A DNA stretch of 26,139 nt from Micrococcaceae bacterium UBA6021 (GTDB lineage: Bacteria; Actinomycetota; Actinomycetes; Actinomycetales; Micrococcaceae). Positions 1 to 5,780 of this stretch are shown here, one piece after another (positions within the stretch are counted from its first letter, which is position 1; every line of letters begins with the position of its first letter). The DNA lies in assembly GCA_002427975.1 (NCBI GenBank), contig DIZT01000068.1, positions 1-26,139 of the forward strand, written 5' to 3'. Below the pieces are notes generated by a model. The model did not search any database, had not been told where the DNA came from, and was given only the letters and a program-made list of their open reading frames with translations. Position numbers and translations under genes: made by a program.

Positions 1-173
1 CGATTGGGCGGGAACCGGCGCCGTCATAGTCCGGTCAATGAGACCATCCGTGGCCGCCTGGGAATTATCCGGACAAACTCAAAATAGGCTAAGCTTTTCA
101 CCGGACCTCGCCGCTGCGCCGGACGCGATACGGTGGGACAACGCAAGGTACTGTGCTCGAGGAGCTGAGCTGG
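1..173 (+). promoter_or_regulatory. 5' flank of the iron-regulator gene
   Basis: No gene is supported here. The stretch TAGGCTAAGCT at 85-95 offers two overlapping -10-like hexamers (TAGGCT 85-90, TAAGCT 90-95) without a convincing -35. The TAGGCTAA core faintly resembles half of a DtxR/IdeR iron box, but the second half is missing, so autoregulation cannot be claimed. A good ribosome-binding site, GAGGAG, lies at 159-164 and decides the start of the next gene at ATG 174. Confidence 0.35.
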
Positions 174-869
174 ATGACGGATCTGATCGATACTACGGAG
201 ATGTATCTTCGGACCATTTTGGAGCTTGAAGAAGAGAACATCGTTGCTCTTCGCGCACGCATCGCCGAACGGCTGCGGCACTCCGGGCCCACGGTGTCCC
301 AGACCATCGGGCGGATGGAACGCGACGGACTTGTGGTGGTCTCGGGCGACCGCCACCTGGAGCTGACGGGGCCGGGCCGGAAGCGCGCCACGGAAGTCAT
401 GCGCAAGCACCGGCTCGCCGAACGCCTCCTGGCCGATGTGATCGGACTGGACTGGGCGTATGTCCATGATGAAGCGTGCCGCTGGGAACACGTGATGAGT
501 GAACGCGTTGAGCAGCGCATCTACGACCTGCTCAACCATCCCACCGAGTCGCCTTACGGCAACCCCATCCCCGGGCTGGCCGCGTTGGGTGGAGTGGCGC
601 CTTCACTCCCCGACGGCAGTGTGATAAATCTCCTTGATGCCATGCAGGACTACGGGCCGGCGTCGAACGTGACTGTCAGCCGGCTGGCTGAGCCCATCCA
701 GGTTGAACCTGAGCTGCTGGTCCAGCTGGACGAAGGCGGAATCCGGCCAGGCGCTTCGGTCTCGCTGGAGCGCGTCGGGGAGTACATCTCAGTGCGCGTT
801 CCCGGGATAGAAGGGGCACTTGAGCTCCCTCCGGAAGTGGCAGCGCACGTTTTCGTTTCGGTTCGCTGA
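174..869 (+). CDS. dtxR: DtxR/IdeR-family iron-dependent repressor
   Basis: Fe(II)-activated DNA-binding repressor of iron uptake and storage genes, cytoplasmic, acting as a dimer. The 231-aa product follows corynebacterial DtxR closely: winged helix-turn-helix at residues 1-60 (DTTEMYLRTI, SGPTVSQT, RMERDGLV), dimer and metal domain at about 61-140, and an SH3-like domain at about 150-230. The metal ligands of the family are visible at DtxR numbering: Met10, His79, Glu83, His98, Cys102, Glu105 and His106 (HDEACRWEHVM). The pair supplied by the SH3 domain is probably Glu173/Gln176. I chose ATG 174 over the upstream GTG 153 because GAGGAG (159-164) precedes it at normal spacing and the family starts at this point. 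It is monocistronic here. The next promoter begins about 85 bases downstream. Confidence 0.95.
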   Translation: MTDLIDTTEMYLRTILELEEENIVALRARIAERLRHSGPTVSQTIGRMERDGLVVVSGDRHLELTGPGRKRATEVMRKHRLAERLLADVIGLDWAYVHDEACRWEHVMSERVEQRIYDLLNHPTESPYGNPIPGLAALGGVAPSLPDGSVINLLDAMQDYGPASNVTVSRLAEPIQVEPELLVQLDEGGIRPGASVSLERVGEYISVRVPGIEGALELPPEVAAHVFVSVR

Positions 870-953
870 CTTCGGACCGTTGGCGGGGGGAGCGGGGCCC
901 CTGGAGGCGACACGCACTAGCGCAGTGACGGCAATTGCGCAAAGATAACGGAA

Positions 954-983
954 TTGTTACTGTCCAGGTTAATCACCTATAGT
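954..983 (+). promoter_or_regulatory. Promoter of riboswitch-M23 peptidase transcript
   Basis: TTGTTA at 954-959 and TATAGT at 978-983 are separated by 18 bases and match a sigma-70/SigA-type promoter. Transcription would start near 990, leaving a leader of about 270 nt that contains the c-di-AMP aptamer. Confidence 0.6.
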
Positions 984-1012
984 TTGAACCCAAGCGTCGA
1001 TACAAAAGCGTT

Positions 1013-1246
1013 ACCTGATCCGGAGCCGAGCTCTGCCAGCGGATCAGGTGCACGAGTCACCAACTGGCAGAGGCGGGGGAACCACAACCGGCAGTCGCAA
1101 GGCCGCCTTGGGGTGAAGTCCGTCAGCAGCAAGCCTCTTCCAGCGAAGGATCCTCACGGGATATCCCTGCGCCAAGTGCTTGTTACGGCGGACCGGGTCT
1201 ATGAACTCTCTGACCCGAATCCGACAGCTAACTTCGCAGGCTACCC
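1013..1246 (+). ncRNA. c-di-AMP riboswitch (ydaO/yuaA type), copy 1
   Basis: The leader carries the conserved blocks of the ydaO family in order: GGGGGAACC (1075-1083), TTGGGGTGAA (1108-1117) and CCGAATCCGACAGCTAAC (1215-1232). A P1-like closure can form between AGCC (1024-1027) and GGCT (1239-1242). A hairpin CTCTGCCAG (1031-1039) with CTGGCAGAG (1064-1072) sits in the P2 position. The family binds cyclic di-AMP and usually turns expression off. The aptamer ends almost at the ribosome-binding site AGAGAGGA (1247-1254), with no room for a separate downstream terminator. Control of translation initiation, or termination within the aptamer, is therefore inferred. A 10-bp perfect inverted repeat (1013-1022 with 1040-1049) offers a competing or pseudoknotted helix. 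Confidence 0.9.
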
Positions 1247-1260
1247 AGAGAGGAAAATTC

Positions 1261-2085
1261 TTGACCACGCAATACTCCAGGGGCCGCCGTCGCGCGGCAG
1301 GCCCCGCTTCGGCGCCCCGGGTGGCCGAGGATTTTACCGCGGACAGGCCCCGCGATCCGCAGCGTGAAGCGCGCAGCCGCCGGGGACCGTTCCGGCAGAT
1401 CACAGATTTCGCCGCCGCCAGCGGCATCGGCCAGAAGGCCGGCATCGCGTTGGCTGCAGCAGGCCTGGTACTCACCGTGACCGTTCCGGTGACCGGACCG
1501 GTGATGGCCGAGCCGGAACCCGGACAGGCAGCGTCAGCCGTTTCCGCCGCCCCGCAGCCCGAAATTTCCGCCGAGGCCGGAGCCCAGATCGATTTCAGCC
1601 GCTCGTCCGTGGTCACCCAGGGTGACCCCGACGGCAAACTGAAGCAGCTGCTGAGCGCGCAGTCCGTCGGGTCGGTTACCCGTGCAGCATCAGCGGGGAC
1701 CCTCGGCCCGCCGCTTGCCCAGCTGATTACAGCCTCGCCGTTCGGATTTCGGGTGAGCCCCATTACCGGCGGCACCGGAGACTTCCACCGCGGCCAGGAC
1801 TTTGTGGCGCAGTGCGGGACGCCTGTCATGGCTGCTGCCAGCGGTACTGTCACGTTCGCCGGGTGGCACCAGTTTGGCGGCGGCAACCGCGTGGTGGTCG
1901 ATCATGGCAACGGCCTCGAAACCACCTACAACCACCTGTCCTCCTTCAATGTGAAGGTTGGCCAGACCGTCAGCCGCGGCGACGTGGTGGCCCTCAGCGG
2001 CACCACGGGCGCCTCCACCGGCTGCCACCTCCACTTCGAGGTCCAGGTCAACGGCGAAGTGGTCGACCCCATGGGCTGGCTCTGA
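1261..2085 (+). CDS. Secreted M23-family metallopeptidase (peptidoglycan endopeptidase)
   Basis: Zn-dependent endopeptidase expected to cut peptide bridges of peptidoglycan outside the membrane. The 274-aa product has a basic N-terminus, a long hydrophobic segment at about residues 58-80 that serves as signal peptide or anchor, an Ala-rich linker, and a C-terminal LytM/M23 domain (about 160-270). That domain shows the HxxxD motif (FHRGQDF), a GTVTFAGWH strand and the HLHFEV motif (HxH) that complete the zinc site. Start: the frame is open upstream to 1180, but that part encodes the 3' strand of the riboswitch (the apparent TRIRQLTSQA). TTG 1261 with AGAGAGGA at 1247-1254 is the sensible start. 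It is the first of three secreted wall hydrolases, with c-di-AMP control inferred from the leader. Confidence 0.9.
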   Translation: MTTQYSRGRRRAAGPASAPRVAEDFTADRPRDPQREARSRRGPFRQITDFAAASGIGQKAGIALAAAGLVLTVTVPVTGPVMAEPEPGQAASAVSAAPQPEISAEAGAQIDFSRSSVVTQGDPDGKLKQLLSAQSVGSVTRAASAGTLGPPLAQLITASPFGFRVSPITGGTGDFHRGQDFVAQCGTPVMAAASGTVTFAGWHQFGGGNRVVVDHGNGLETTYNHLSSFNVKVGQTVSRGDVVALSGTTGASTGCHLHFEVQVNGEVVDPMGWL

Positions 2086-2135
2086 TTCAAGTGATTGCCT
2101 GCTCTCGAATCACGGCGACGTGCCGTGACCTGAAT

Positions 2136-2164
2136 GTGACATTGGTGCAGAACTCCTGTAACGT
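2136..2164 (+). promoter_or_regulatory. Candidate promoter of the NlpC/P60 gene
   Basis: GTGACA (2136-2141) and TAACGT (2159-2164) are 17 bases apart. This is a moderate match, but correctly placed to start RNA near 2171, just before the 5' hairpin and the second riboswitch. Confidence 0.4.
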
Positions 2165-2172
2165 CTAAAGCG

Positions 2173-2200
2173 CGTCAACTTTTCCGAAGTTGACGTTCTT
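2173..2200 (+). terminator. Hairpin with T-rich tail (terminator or 5' cap hairpin)
   Basis: CGTCAACTT (2173-2181) and AAGTTGACG (2187-2195) form a perfect 9-bp stem with a 5-base loop, followed by TTCTT. It may terminate the M23 transcript. If the proposed promoter at 2136-2164 is right, it would instead be the first structure of the next leader RNA. The poor U-run makes strong termination uncertain. Confidence 0.5.
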
Positions 2201-2204
2201 GAGT

Positions 2205-2383
2205 GGATTGCCTAGCTCTGCCACCGCTCAAGGTCCGTTCGCATGACATCGTCTGGCAGGGGCGGGGGAACCAATTTTGGTCTTTGATCCTGAAGGCCTT
2301 GGGGTTAAGTCGCAAAGCTTCCCAGGAAGCAGCGCGGCCGGGTGACTCCCATCCGAATCCGACAGCTCACCTCGCAGGCATTG
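2205..2383 (+). ncRNA. c-di-AMP riboswitch (ydaO/yuaA type), copy 2
   Basis: This second aptamer has the same block order as copy 1: GGGGGAACC (2264-2272), TTGGGGTTAA (2299-2308) and CCGAATCCGACAGCTCAC (2353-2370). P1-like pairing can form between TGCC (2209-2212) and GGCA (2377-2380), and a CTCTGCCA/TGGCAG hairpin lies in the P2 position. It differs from copy 1 in the second block, GGGGTTAA instead of GGGGTGAA, which could alter affinity. The aptamer runs directly into the ribosome-binding site GGGAGAGG (2383-2390), so ligand-stabilised folding could mask translation. Confidence 0.9.
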
Positions 2384-2398
2384 GGAGAGGCTACCTTC

Positions 2399-3127
2399 GT
2401 GTCTTCACGCCATAATTCTGCGCGTCACCGCGCGCAAACGGTTCGCACCAACCCCCTGGGCACCGTGTCCAAAGCTGTCAGTGCAAATGCCGGGACCGTA
2501 GGTCGCCAGGCTGCTGTTATTGCAGCGGCATCAGGTCTGATTCTGAGCATGGGGCTTCCGGCCAACGCCGCGGACACCACCGCCGGCGTATCCGCCTCCA
2601 CTGAGTCCGGTTCCGCGCAGCCGGCCCCTGCCGTAACTGCCGCGCCCACGGCTACCGTTTCCTTCGAACGCCCCGCGGTCAAGACCACGGCCGCGCCGAA
2701 GATCCAAACGATCCGTGCGCAGTCCACCGGCTCGGAGGGGGCTGACGCGACCCAGAAGGCTGCGGGCAAGCTCGCGGACGCTGTCTCCTCTGCCGCCGCA
2801 TCGGGTCTGGCAGCAATTGCCTACACCGGCATCGGCCACCCGTACCTCTGGGGCGGCACCACCCCCAACGGCTGGGACTGCTCCGGCTTCACGCAGTGGG
2901 TTTACGCCCAGGCAGGCATCAGCATTCCCCGCACGAATGCCTGGACCGTCATGCGGCCCACCTCCACCCCGGCCCCCGGCGACCTGGTCATGCAGAATGG
3001 CGGCGCCCACGTCGGCATTTACGTCGGCAACGGCATGATGATCAGCGCGCTGAACCCGTCACAGGGCACTCTGCTCCACGCCGCGGCAGCCACGGGCACC
3101 TCCTCGTACTTCACGCTGGCCCCGTAG
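2399..3127 (+). CDS. Secreted NlpC/P60-family peptidoglycan hydrolase
   Basis: Cysteine endopeptidase expected to cut the D-Glu to diamino-acid link of peptidoglycan stem peptides outside the cell. The 242-aa product has a basic N-terminus, a hydrophobic signal segment ending at NAADT (about residues 35-60), a low-complexity Ala/Thr linker, and a C-terminal NlpC/P60 domain (about 130-242). Catalytic Cys161 lies in DCSGFTQW and His204 in GAHVGIYVGNG, the usual C...H arrangement. GTG 2399 was chosen because GGGAGAGG (2383-2390) stands before it and the frame further upstream is riboswitch RNA. The N-terminal third is clearly related to that of the next gene, marking a tandem duplication. It is predicted to be under c-di-AMP control. 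Confidence 0.92.
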   Translation: MSSRHNSARHRAQTVRTNPLGTVSKAVSANAGTVGRQAAVIAAASGLILSMGLPANAADTTAGVSASTESGSAQPAPAVTAAPTATVSFERPAVKTTAAPKIQTIRAQSTGSEGADATQKAAGKLADAVSSAAASGLAAIAYTGIGHPYLWGGTTPNGWDCSGFTQWVYAQAGISIPRTNAWTVMRPTSTPAPGDLVMQNGGAHVGIYVGNGMMISALNPSQGTLLHAAAATGTSSYFTLAP

Positions 3128-3302
3128 TTCAGGCACTCCTGTAGTTCCAGCTGTTCCTGCAGCCACGCAAGAACGGTTTCTTCGCTGTAAACGTTTCGCT
3201 AAATCCCCGTTCGGGGCGGGCCGGCATACCCCCAAGATGCCGGCACGTCCAAAGCCCCTGGTCTGCCCACGCGGTCCTAAGGAAAACGAAAGAGAGAAAT
3301 TA
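3128..3302 (+). promoter_or_regulatory. Intergenic leader with two hairpins, no c-di-AMP aptamer
   Basis: This gap separates the two NlpC/P60-type genes. It holds CCCCGTTCGGGG (3205-3216) and a stronger hairpin, GCCGGCAT (3220-3227) with ATGCCGGC (3237-3244), 8 bp around a 9-base loop. The ydaO blocks of the two upstream leaders are absent. CTAAAT at 3199-3204 could be a weak -10. The hairpins may terminate the upstream message or belong to a separate leader. A purine-rich ribosome-binding stretch, AAAGAGAG, precedes ATG 3303. Confidence 0.4.
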
Positions 3303-4037
3303 ATGACTACACGTGCAACTGTTGCACGGCACCGCGCGGAGGTCACCAAGACCAACTCGCTGGCTGTCATTGCCAAGGCTGTCGGCGACAACGCCGGCGG
3401 CATGGGCCGCCAGGCTGCGGTTATCGCTGCTGCTTCCGGCCTTGTCCTGACCAGTGGTATCGCGGCCAACGCCGCGGACACCGGCGTTCAGCATGAAGGT
3501 GCTTCCGCTTCGAACCTTGAGGCTGAGGTTTCCGCCCCGGCCGTCATTTCGGCTGCATCCACCATTGCCATCTCCTACGAGAAGCCGGCCGTCACCACGA
3601 CGCCGGCCCCGGTTGCGAAACCCGAGCCCGTCGTTGAGGCGCCGGCTGCCAAGCCCGTGGCCACCGTCAAGGTAGCATCAGCAACGCCGTCCGCTCCGGT
3701 GTCCGCCAGCGGTAAGGGTGCTGCCATCCTCTCGGCTGCGTACGCTCAGCTTGGTGTCAGCCAGGACTGCACCATGCTGGTAACCAACGCCCTGGCCGCA
3801 GTGGGCATCCACTTCCACGACTGGCCCGCCGGCTACCTGTCCCTGGGCCGCACCGTCAGTGCAGCCGAGGCCCAGCCCGGCGACCTGATCTACTACGCCG
3901 ACGGCGGCGCGGGCATGGCCCACGTTGCTGTGTACGCCGGCAACGGCCAGGCAGTGCACGGCGGCTACAACGGCAACCAGACCGTTGTGTTCAGCGCCAA
4001 CGTTGGTTCAGGACCGGTCTTCATCCGCGTGTCCTAG
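3303..4037 (+). CDS. Secreted NlpC/P60-like hydrolase, paralogue of upstream gene
   Basis: The 244-aa exported protein shares with its upstream neighbour the run GRQAAVIAAASGL and the signal-peptide end NAADT. A Pro/Ala/Val-rich linker follows (about residues 70-140), then a compact NlpC/P60-type domain. Cys156 in DCTMLV and His207 in MAHVAVYAGNG fit the catalytic pair, with another His at 219. The Cys motif is DCTML rather than the usual DCSGF, so this is a diverged branch and specificity or activity may differ. ATG 3303 is preferred over the in-frame ATG 3237, which lies inside the 3' arm of the leader hairpin. The gene ends before a strong terminator. Unlike the two genes upstream it has no visible c-di-AMP aptamer. 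Confidence 0.85.
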   Translation: MTTRATVARHRAEVTKTNSLAVIAKAVGDNAGGMGRQAAVIAAASGLVLTSGIAANAADTGVQHEGASASNLEAEVSAPAVISAASTIAISYEKPAVTTTPAPVAKPEPVVEAPAAKPVATVKVASATPSAPVSASGKGAAILSAAYAQLGVSQDCTMLVTNALAAVGIHFHDWPAGYLSLGRTVSAAEAQPGDLIYYADGGAGMAHVAVYAGNGQAVHGGYNGNQTVVFSANVGSGPVFIRVS

Positions 4038-4054
4038 CAGCTGATTCTGCATTC

Positions 4055-4086
4055 AAAGGACCCTCGCCTCACGGCGGGGGTCCTTT
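4055..4086 (+). terminator. Strong intrinsic terminator after the hydrolase block
   Basis: A 14-bp stem (4055-4068 with 4073-4086, one G-U pair) closes on a TCAC tetraloop. The A-tract on one side and T-tract on the other suggest it may work in both directions. It separates the cell-wall block from the HNH gene. Confidence 0.85.
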
Positions 4087-4177
4087 GCTGTCTGCCGGGC
4101 TTCTGCCCCGTTCCGGGCGGCCGCCGGCCCGACACGTGAGGGCGGCCACTTCTGCGATTAGTTGATCCCGGGATTCT

Positions 4178-4207
4178 TTGTTTACTCTTGTGGTGTCGAT
4201 CCATAGC
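4178..4207 (+). promoter_or_regulatory. Candidate promoter of the HNH gene
   Basis: TTGTTT (4178-4183) and CATAGC (4202-4207) are 18 bases apart, giving a leader of about 60 nt with the ribosome-binding site AGAGG at 4260-4264. Confidence 0.4.
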
Positions 4208-4272
4208 CCGGATATGCCGGGGGCAGCCGGCCCTCGTGCCCCTGACGGGTGCGGCCACAAAGAGGTACGTGC

Positions 4273-4773
4273 ATGCGCACTCTCGTTCTGAATGCTGGAT
4301 ATGAACCGCTGGCGGTAGTCACCTTCCGCCGGGCGCTGGTCCTTGTGCTCACGGGCAAGGCCAGTGTTATTGCCGAAGGCGAGGACCCTGTGGTGGGGCC
4401 GCAGGAGATCCTGGGCCGCCCGTCCGTGATCCTCCTGAACCGCTACATCCGTCCCCGCTACAACCAAAGCACCGCGGTCAGCCGCCGCGGAGTGCTGCGG
4501 CGGGACGGTCATCGGTGCGCGTATTGCGGCAAAGTCGCCCACACCATCGACCATGTGCAGCCCAAATCACGGGGCGGCGCCGACTCCTGGGAGAACCTGG
4601 TGGCCGCGTGCCTGAGGTGCAACAACACCAAGGGGGACCACACCCCTGCTGAAATGGGCTGGAAGCTGATGTTTGTCCCCGAACCGCCGCATGGCACCAT
4701 CTGGCAGATCAAGGAACTTGAGAAGCCCACGCCGGCCTGGGACCCGTTCCTGCTGCCTGAACGGGCCGCCTGA
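4273..4773 (+). CDS. HNH endonuclease
   Basis: Small (166 aa) cytoplasmic protein of the HNH nuclease family that is widespread in actinobacteria, usually as a single gene of unknown biological role. The zinc-finger HNH core is complete: CAYC at the first zinc knuckle, then TIDHVQPKSRGG (the DH of the motif), then ENLVAACLRCNNTKGD with the second CxxC and the terminal N. The N-terminal 75 residues (LVLNAGYEPLAVV onward) are the conserved leader domain of this subfamily. ATG 4273 follows AGAGG at a good distance and matches where the family begins. Nothing in the context suggests a toxin or a homing element. Confidence 0.9.
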   Translation: MRTLVLNAGYEPLAVVTFRRALVLVLTGKASVIAEGEDPVVGPQEILGRPSVILLNRYIRPRYNQSTAVSRRGVLRRDGHRCAYCGKVAHTIDHVQPKSRGGADSWENLVAACLRCNNTKGDHTPAEMGWKLMFVPEPPHGTIWQIKELEKPTPAWDPFLLPERAA

Positions 4774-4790
4774 ATTCCAGCCTGCACGGT

Positions 4791-4796
4791 TAAGCT
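4791..4796 (+). promoter_or_regulatory. -10 element placing mobA start at +1 (leaderless)
   Basis: TAAGCT ends 6 bases before GTG 4803, where transcription would start. The GGGAGG overlapping the start codon is too close to serve as a ribosome-binding site. No -35 is evident. Confidence 0.5.
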
Positions 4797-4802
4797 GGGA
4801 GG

Positions 4803-5480
4803 GTGGACGCTGACCCCCTCGATTTTGATGCCGTCATCCTGGCAGGCGGCCGTTCGTCGCGTCTCGGTGGCGTCCCCAAGCCGGATCTGACGTACGACGG
4901 CGACTCCCTGTTGCGCCGTTCGGCTGCCGCTGCCGGGGGAGCCCGGGCCGCCGTCGTGGTTGGTCCCGACTCCCGGGAAGTGCCGGCCGGCTTCCTGCGC
5001 TGCCGCGAAGAACCGCCGTTTGCCGGACCCGCGGCCGCTATCGCGGCGGGTCTCGCGGCGCTGGCAGCCGGCGGCGGCCGCCCCCGGCTGACACTGGTGC
5101 TGGCCTGCGATATGCCCAACGTGGGGCAGGCGGTGGAGGCGCTCAAAGCTGCGCTGCAGGCCGGAGGATCCGCCGCTGCCGGACCGGACGGCGTAGTGGC
5201 CGTCTCGGAGGATGGCCGCCGCCAGCCTTTGGTCGGCTTTTATAGCACAGCCGCGCTAGAAAACTCCGTGGCGGAACTGGAAAGCGCCGGACGCTTAATC
5301 AACGGTTCGGTCAGGGCGCTCCTTGCTAGTCTGGACGTGCAGCTTGTCGCCGTTCCGGCCGGCTCCACCGCTGACGTGGACACCTGGGACGATGCCGCCG
5401 CACTTGGAGTGGCCGGCCCCGGACCTTTGGGTGGGTTCGGGGGCAATATTGCCGCAAATGATTTGGGAGGCAGAGCGTGA
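4803..5480 (+). CDS. mobA: MobA-like molybdenum cofactor guanylyltransferase
   Basis: Predicted to attach GMP to Mo-molybdopterin, making the guanine-dinucleotide form used by DMSO-reductase/formate-dehydrogenase-type enzymes. The 225-aa GT-A-like fold shows the nucleotide-binding loop LAGGRSSRLGGVPKP at residues 12-26, the metal-binding LACDMPN motif near residue 100, and the family's C-terminal VDTWDDA. GTG 4803 is the only reasonable start. It appears leaderless. The stop overlaps the start of the DUF6457 gene by four bases (GTGA), so the genes are translationally coupled, and moeA and fdhD follow. The family also contains other NTP transferases, but the neighbours make a Mo-cofactor role very likely. 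Confidence 0.85.
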   Translation: MDADPLDFDAVILAGGRSSRLGGVPKPDLTYDGDSLLRRSAAAAGGARAAVVVGPDSREVPAGFLRCREEPPFAGPAAAIAAGLAALAAGGGRPRLTLVLACDMPNVGQAVEALKAALQAGGSAAAGPDGVVAVSEDGRRQPLVGFYSTAALENSVAELESAGRLINGSVRALLASLDVQLVAVPAGSTADVDTWDDAAALGVAGPGPLGGFGGNIAANDLGGRA

Positions 5481-5770
5481 AAAGCCAGGACGAGACGCTG
5501 GAAGAGTGGTGCAGGGCCCTGCTCCAGGCGTATGAACTGGAGGACGTCCAGATTGACGTCAACACCATCCTGTCGCTGGCCGGAGTGGCAGCCCACTCAG
5601 TGGTCCGCCCGGCCGCCCCGCTGACAACGTTTATTGCCGGCTTTGCCGCAGGGCTGGCGGCGGGATCCGGACTGGCCACGAACACTGCAGCCATGACTGC
5701 TGCCATGGACCGTGCCCGTACCTTGGCAGCGGACTACGACGCAGAATCCGCCGGGACCCCCGTCGAATGA
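5477..5770 (+). CDS. DUF6457 domain protein, molybdopterin-associated
   Basis: Short (97 aa), mostly helical acidic protein of unknown biochemical function. It begins KSQDETLEEWC and contains a small hydrophobic Ala/Gly-rich stretch (FIAGFAAGLAAG, about residues 53-64). Domains of this kind occur next to, or fused with, MobA in actinobacteria, which is the only functional clue. GTG 5477 overlaps the mobA stop and has GGGAGG at 5465-5470, so the start is well supported. I infer an accessory or scaffold role in cofactor maturation and cannot name a reaction. Confidence 0.8.
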   Translation: MKSQDETLEEWCRALLQAYELEDVQIDVNTILSLAGVAAHSVVRPAAPLTTFIAGFAAGLAAGSGLATNTAAMTAAMDRARTLAADYDAESAGTPVE

Positions 5771-5780
5771 TTCCCGTTCC

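Noticed and set aside
4273..4773. HNH gene as part of a homing or restriction element
   Set aside because: Single gene with a subfamily-typical leader domain. No methylase, intron or repeats are present.
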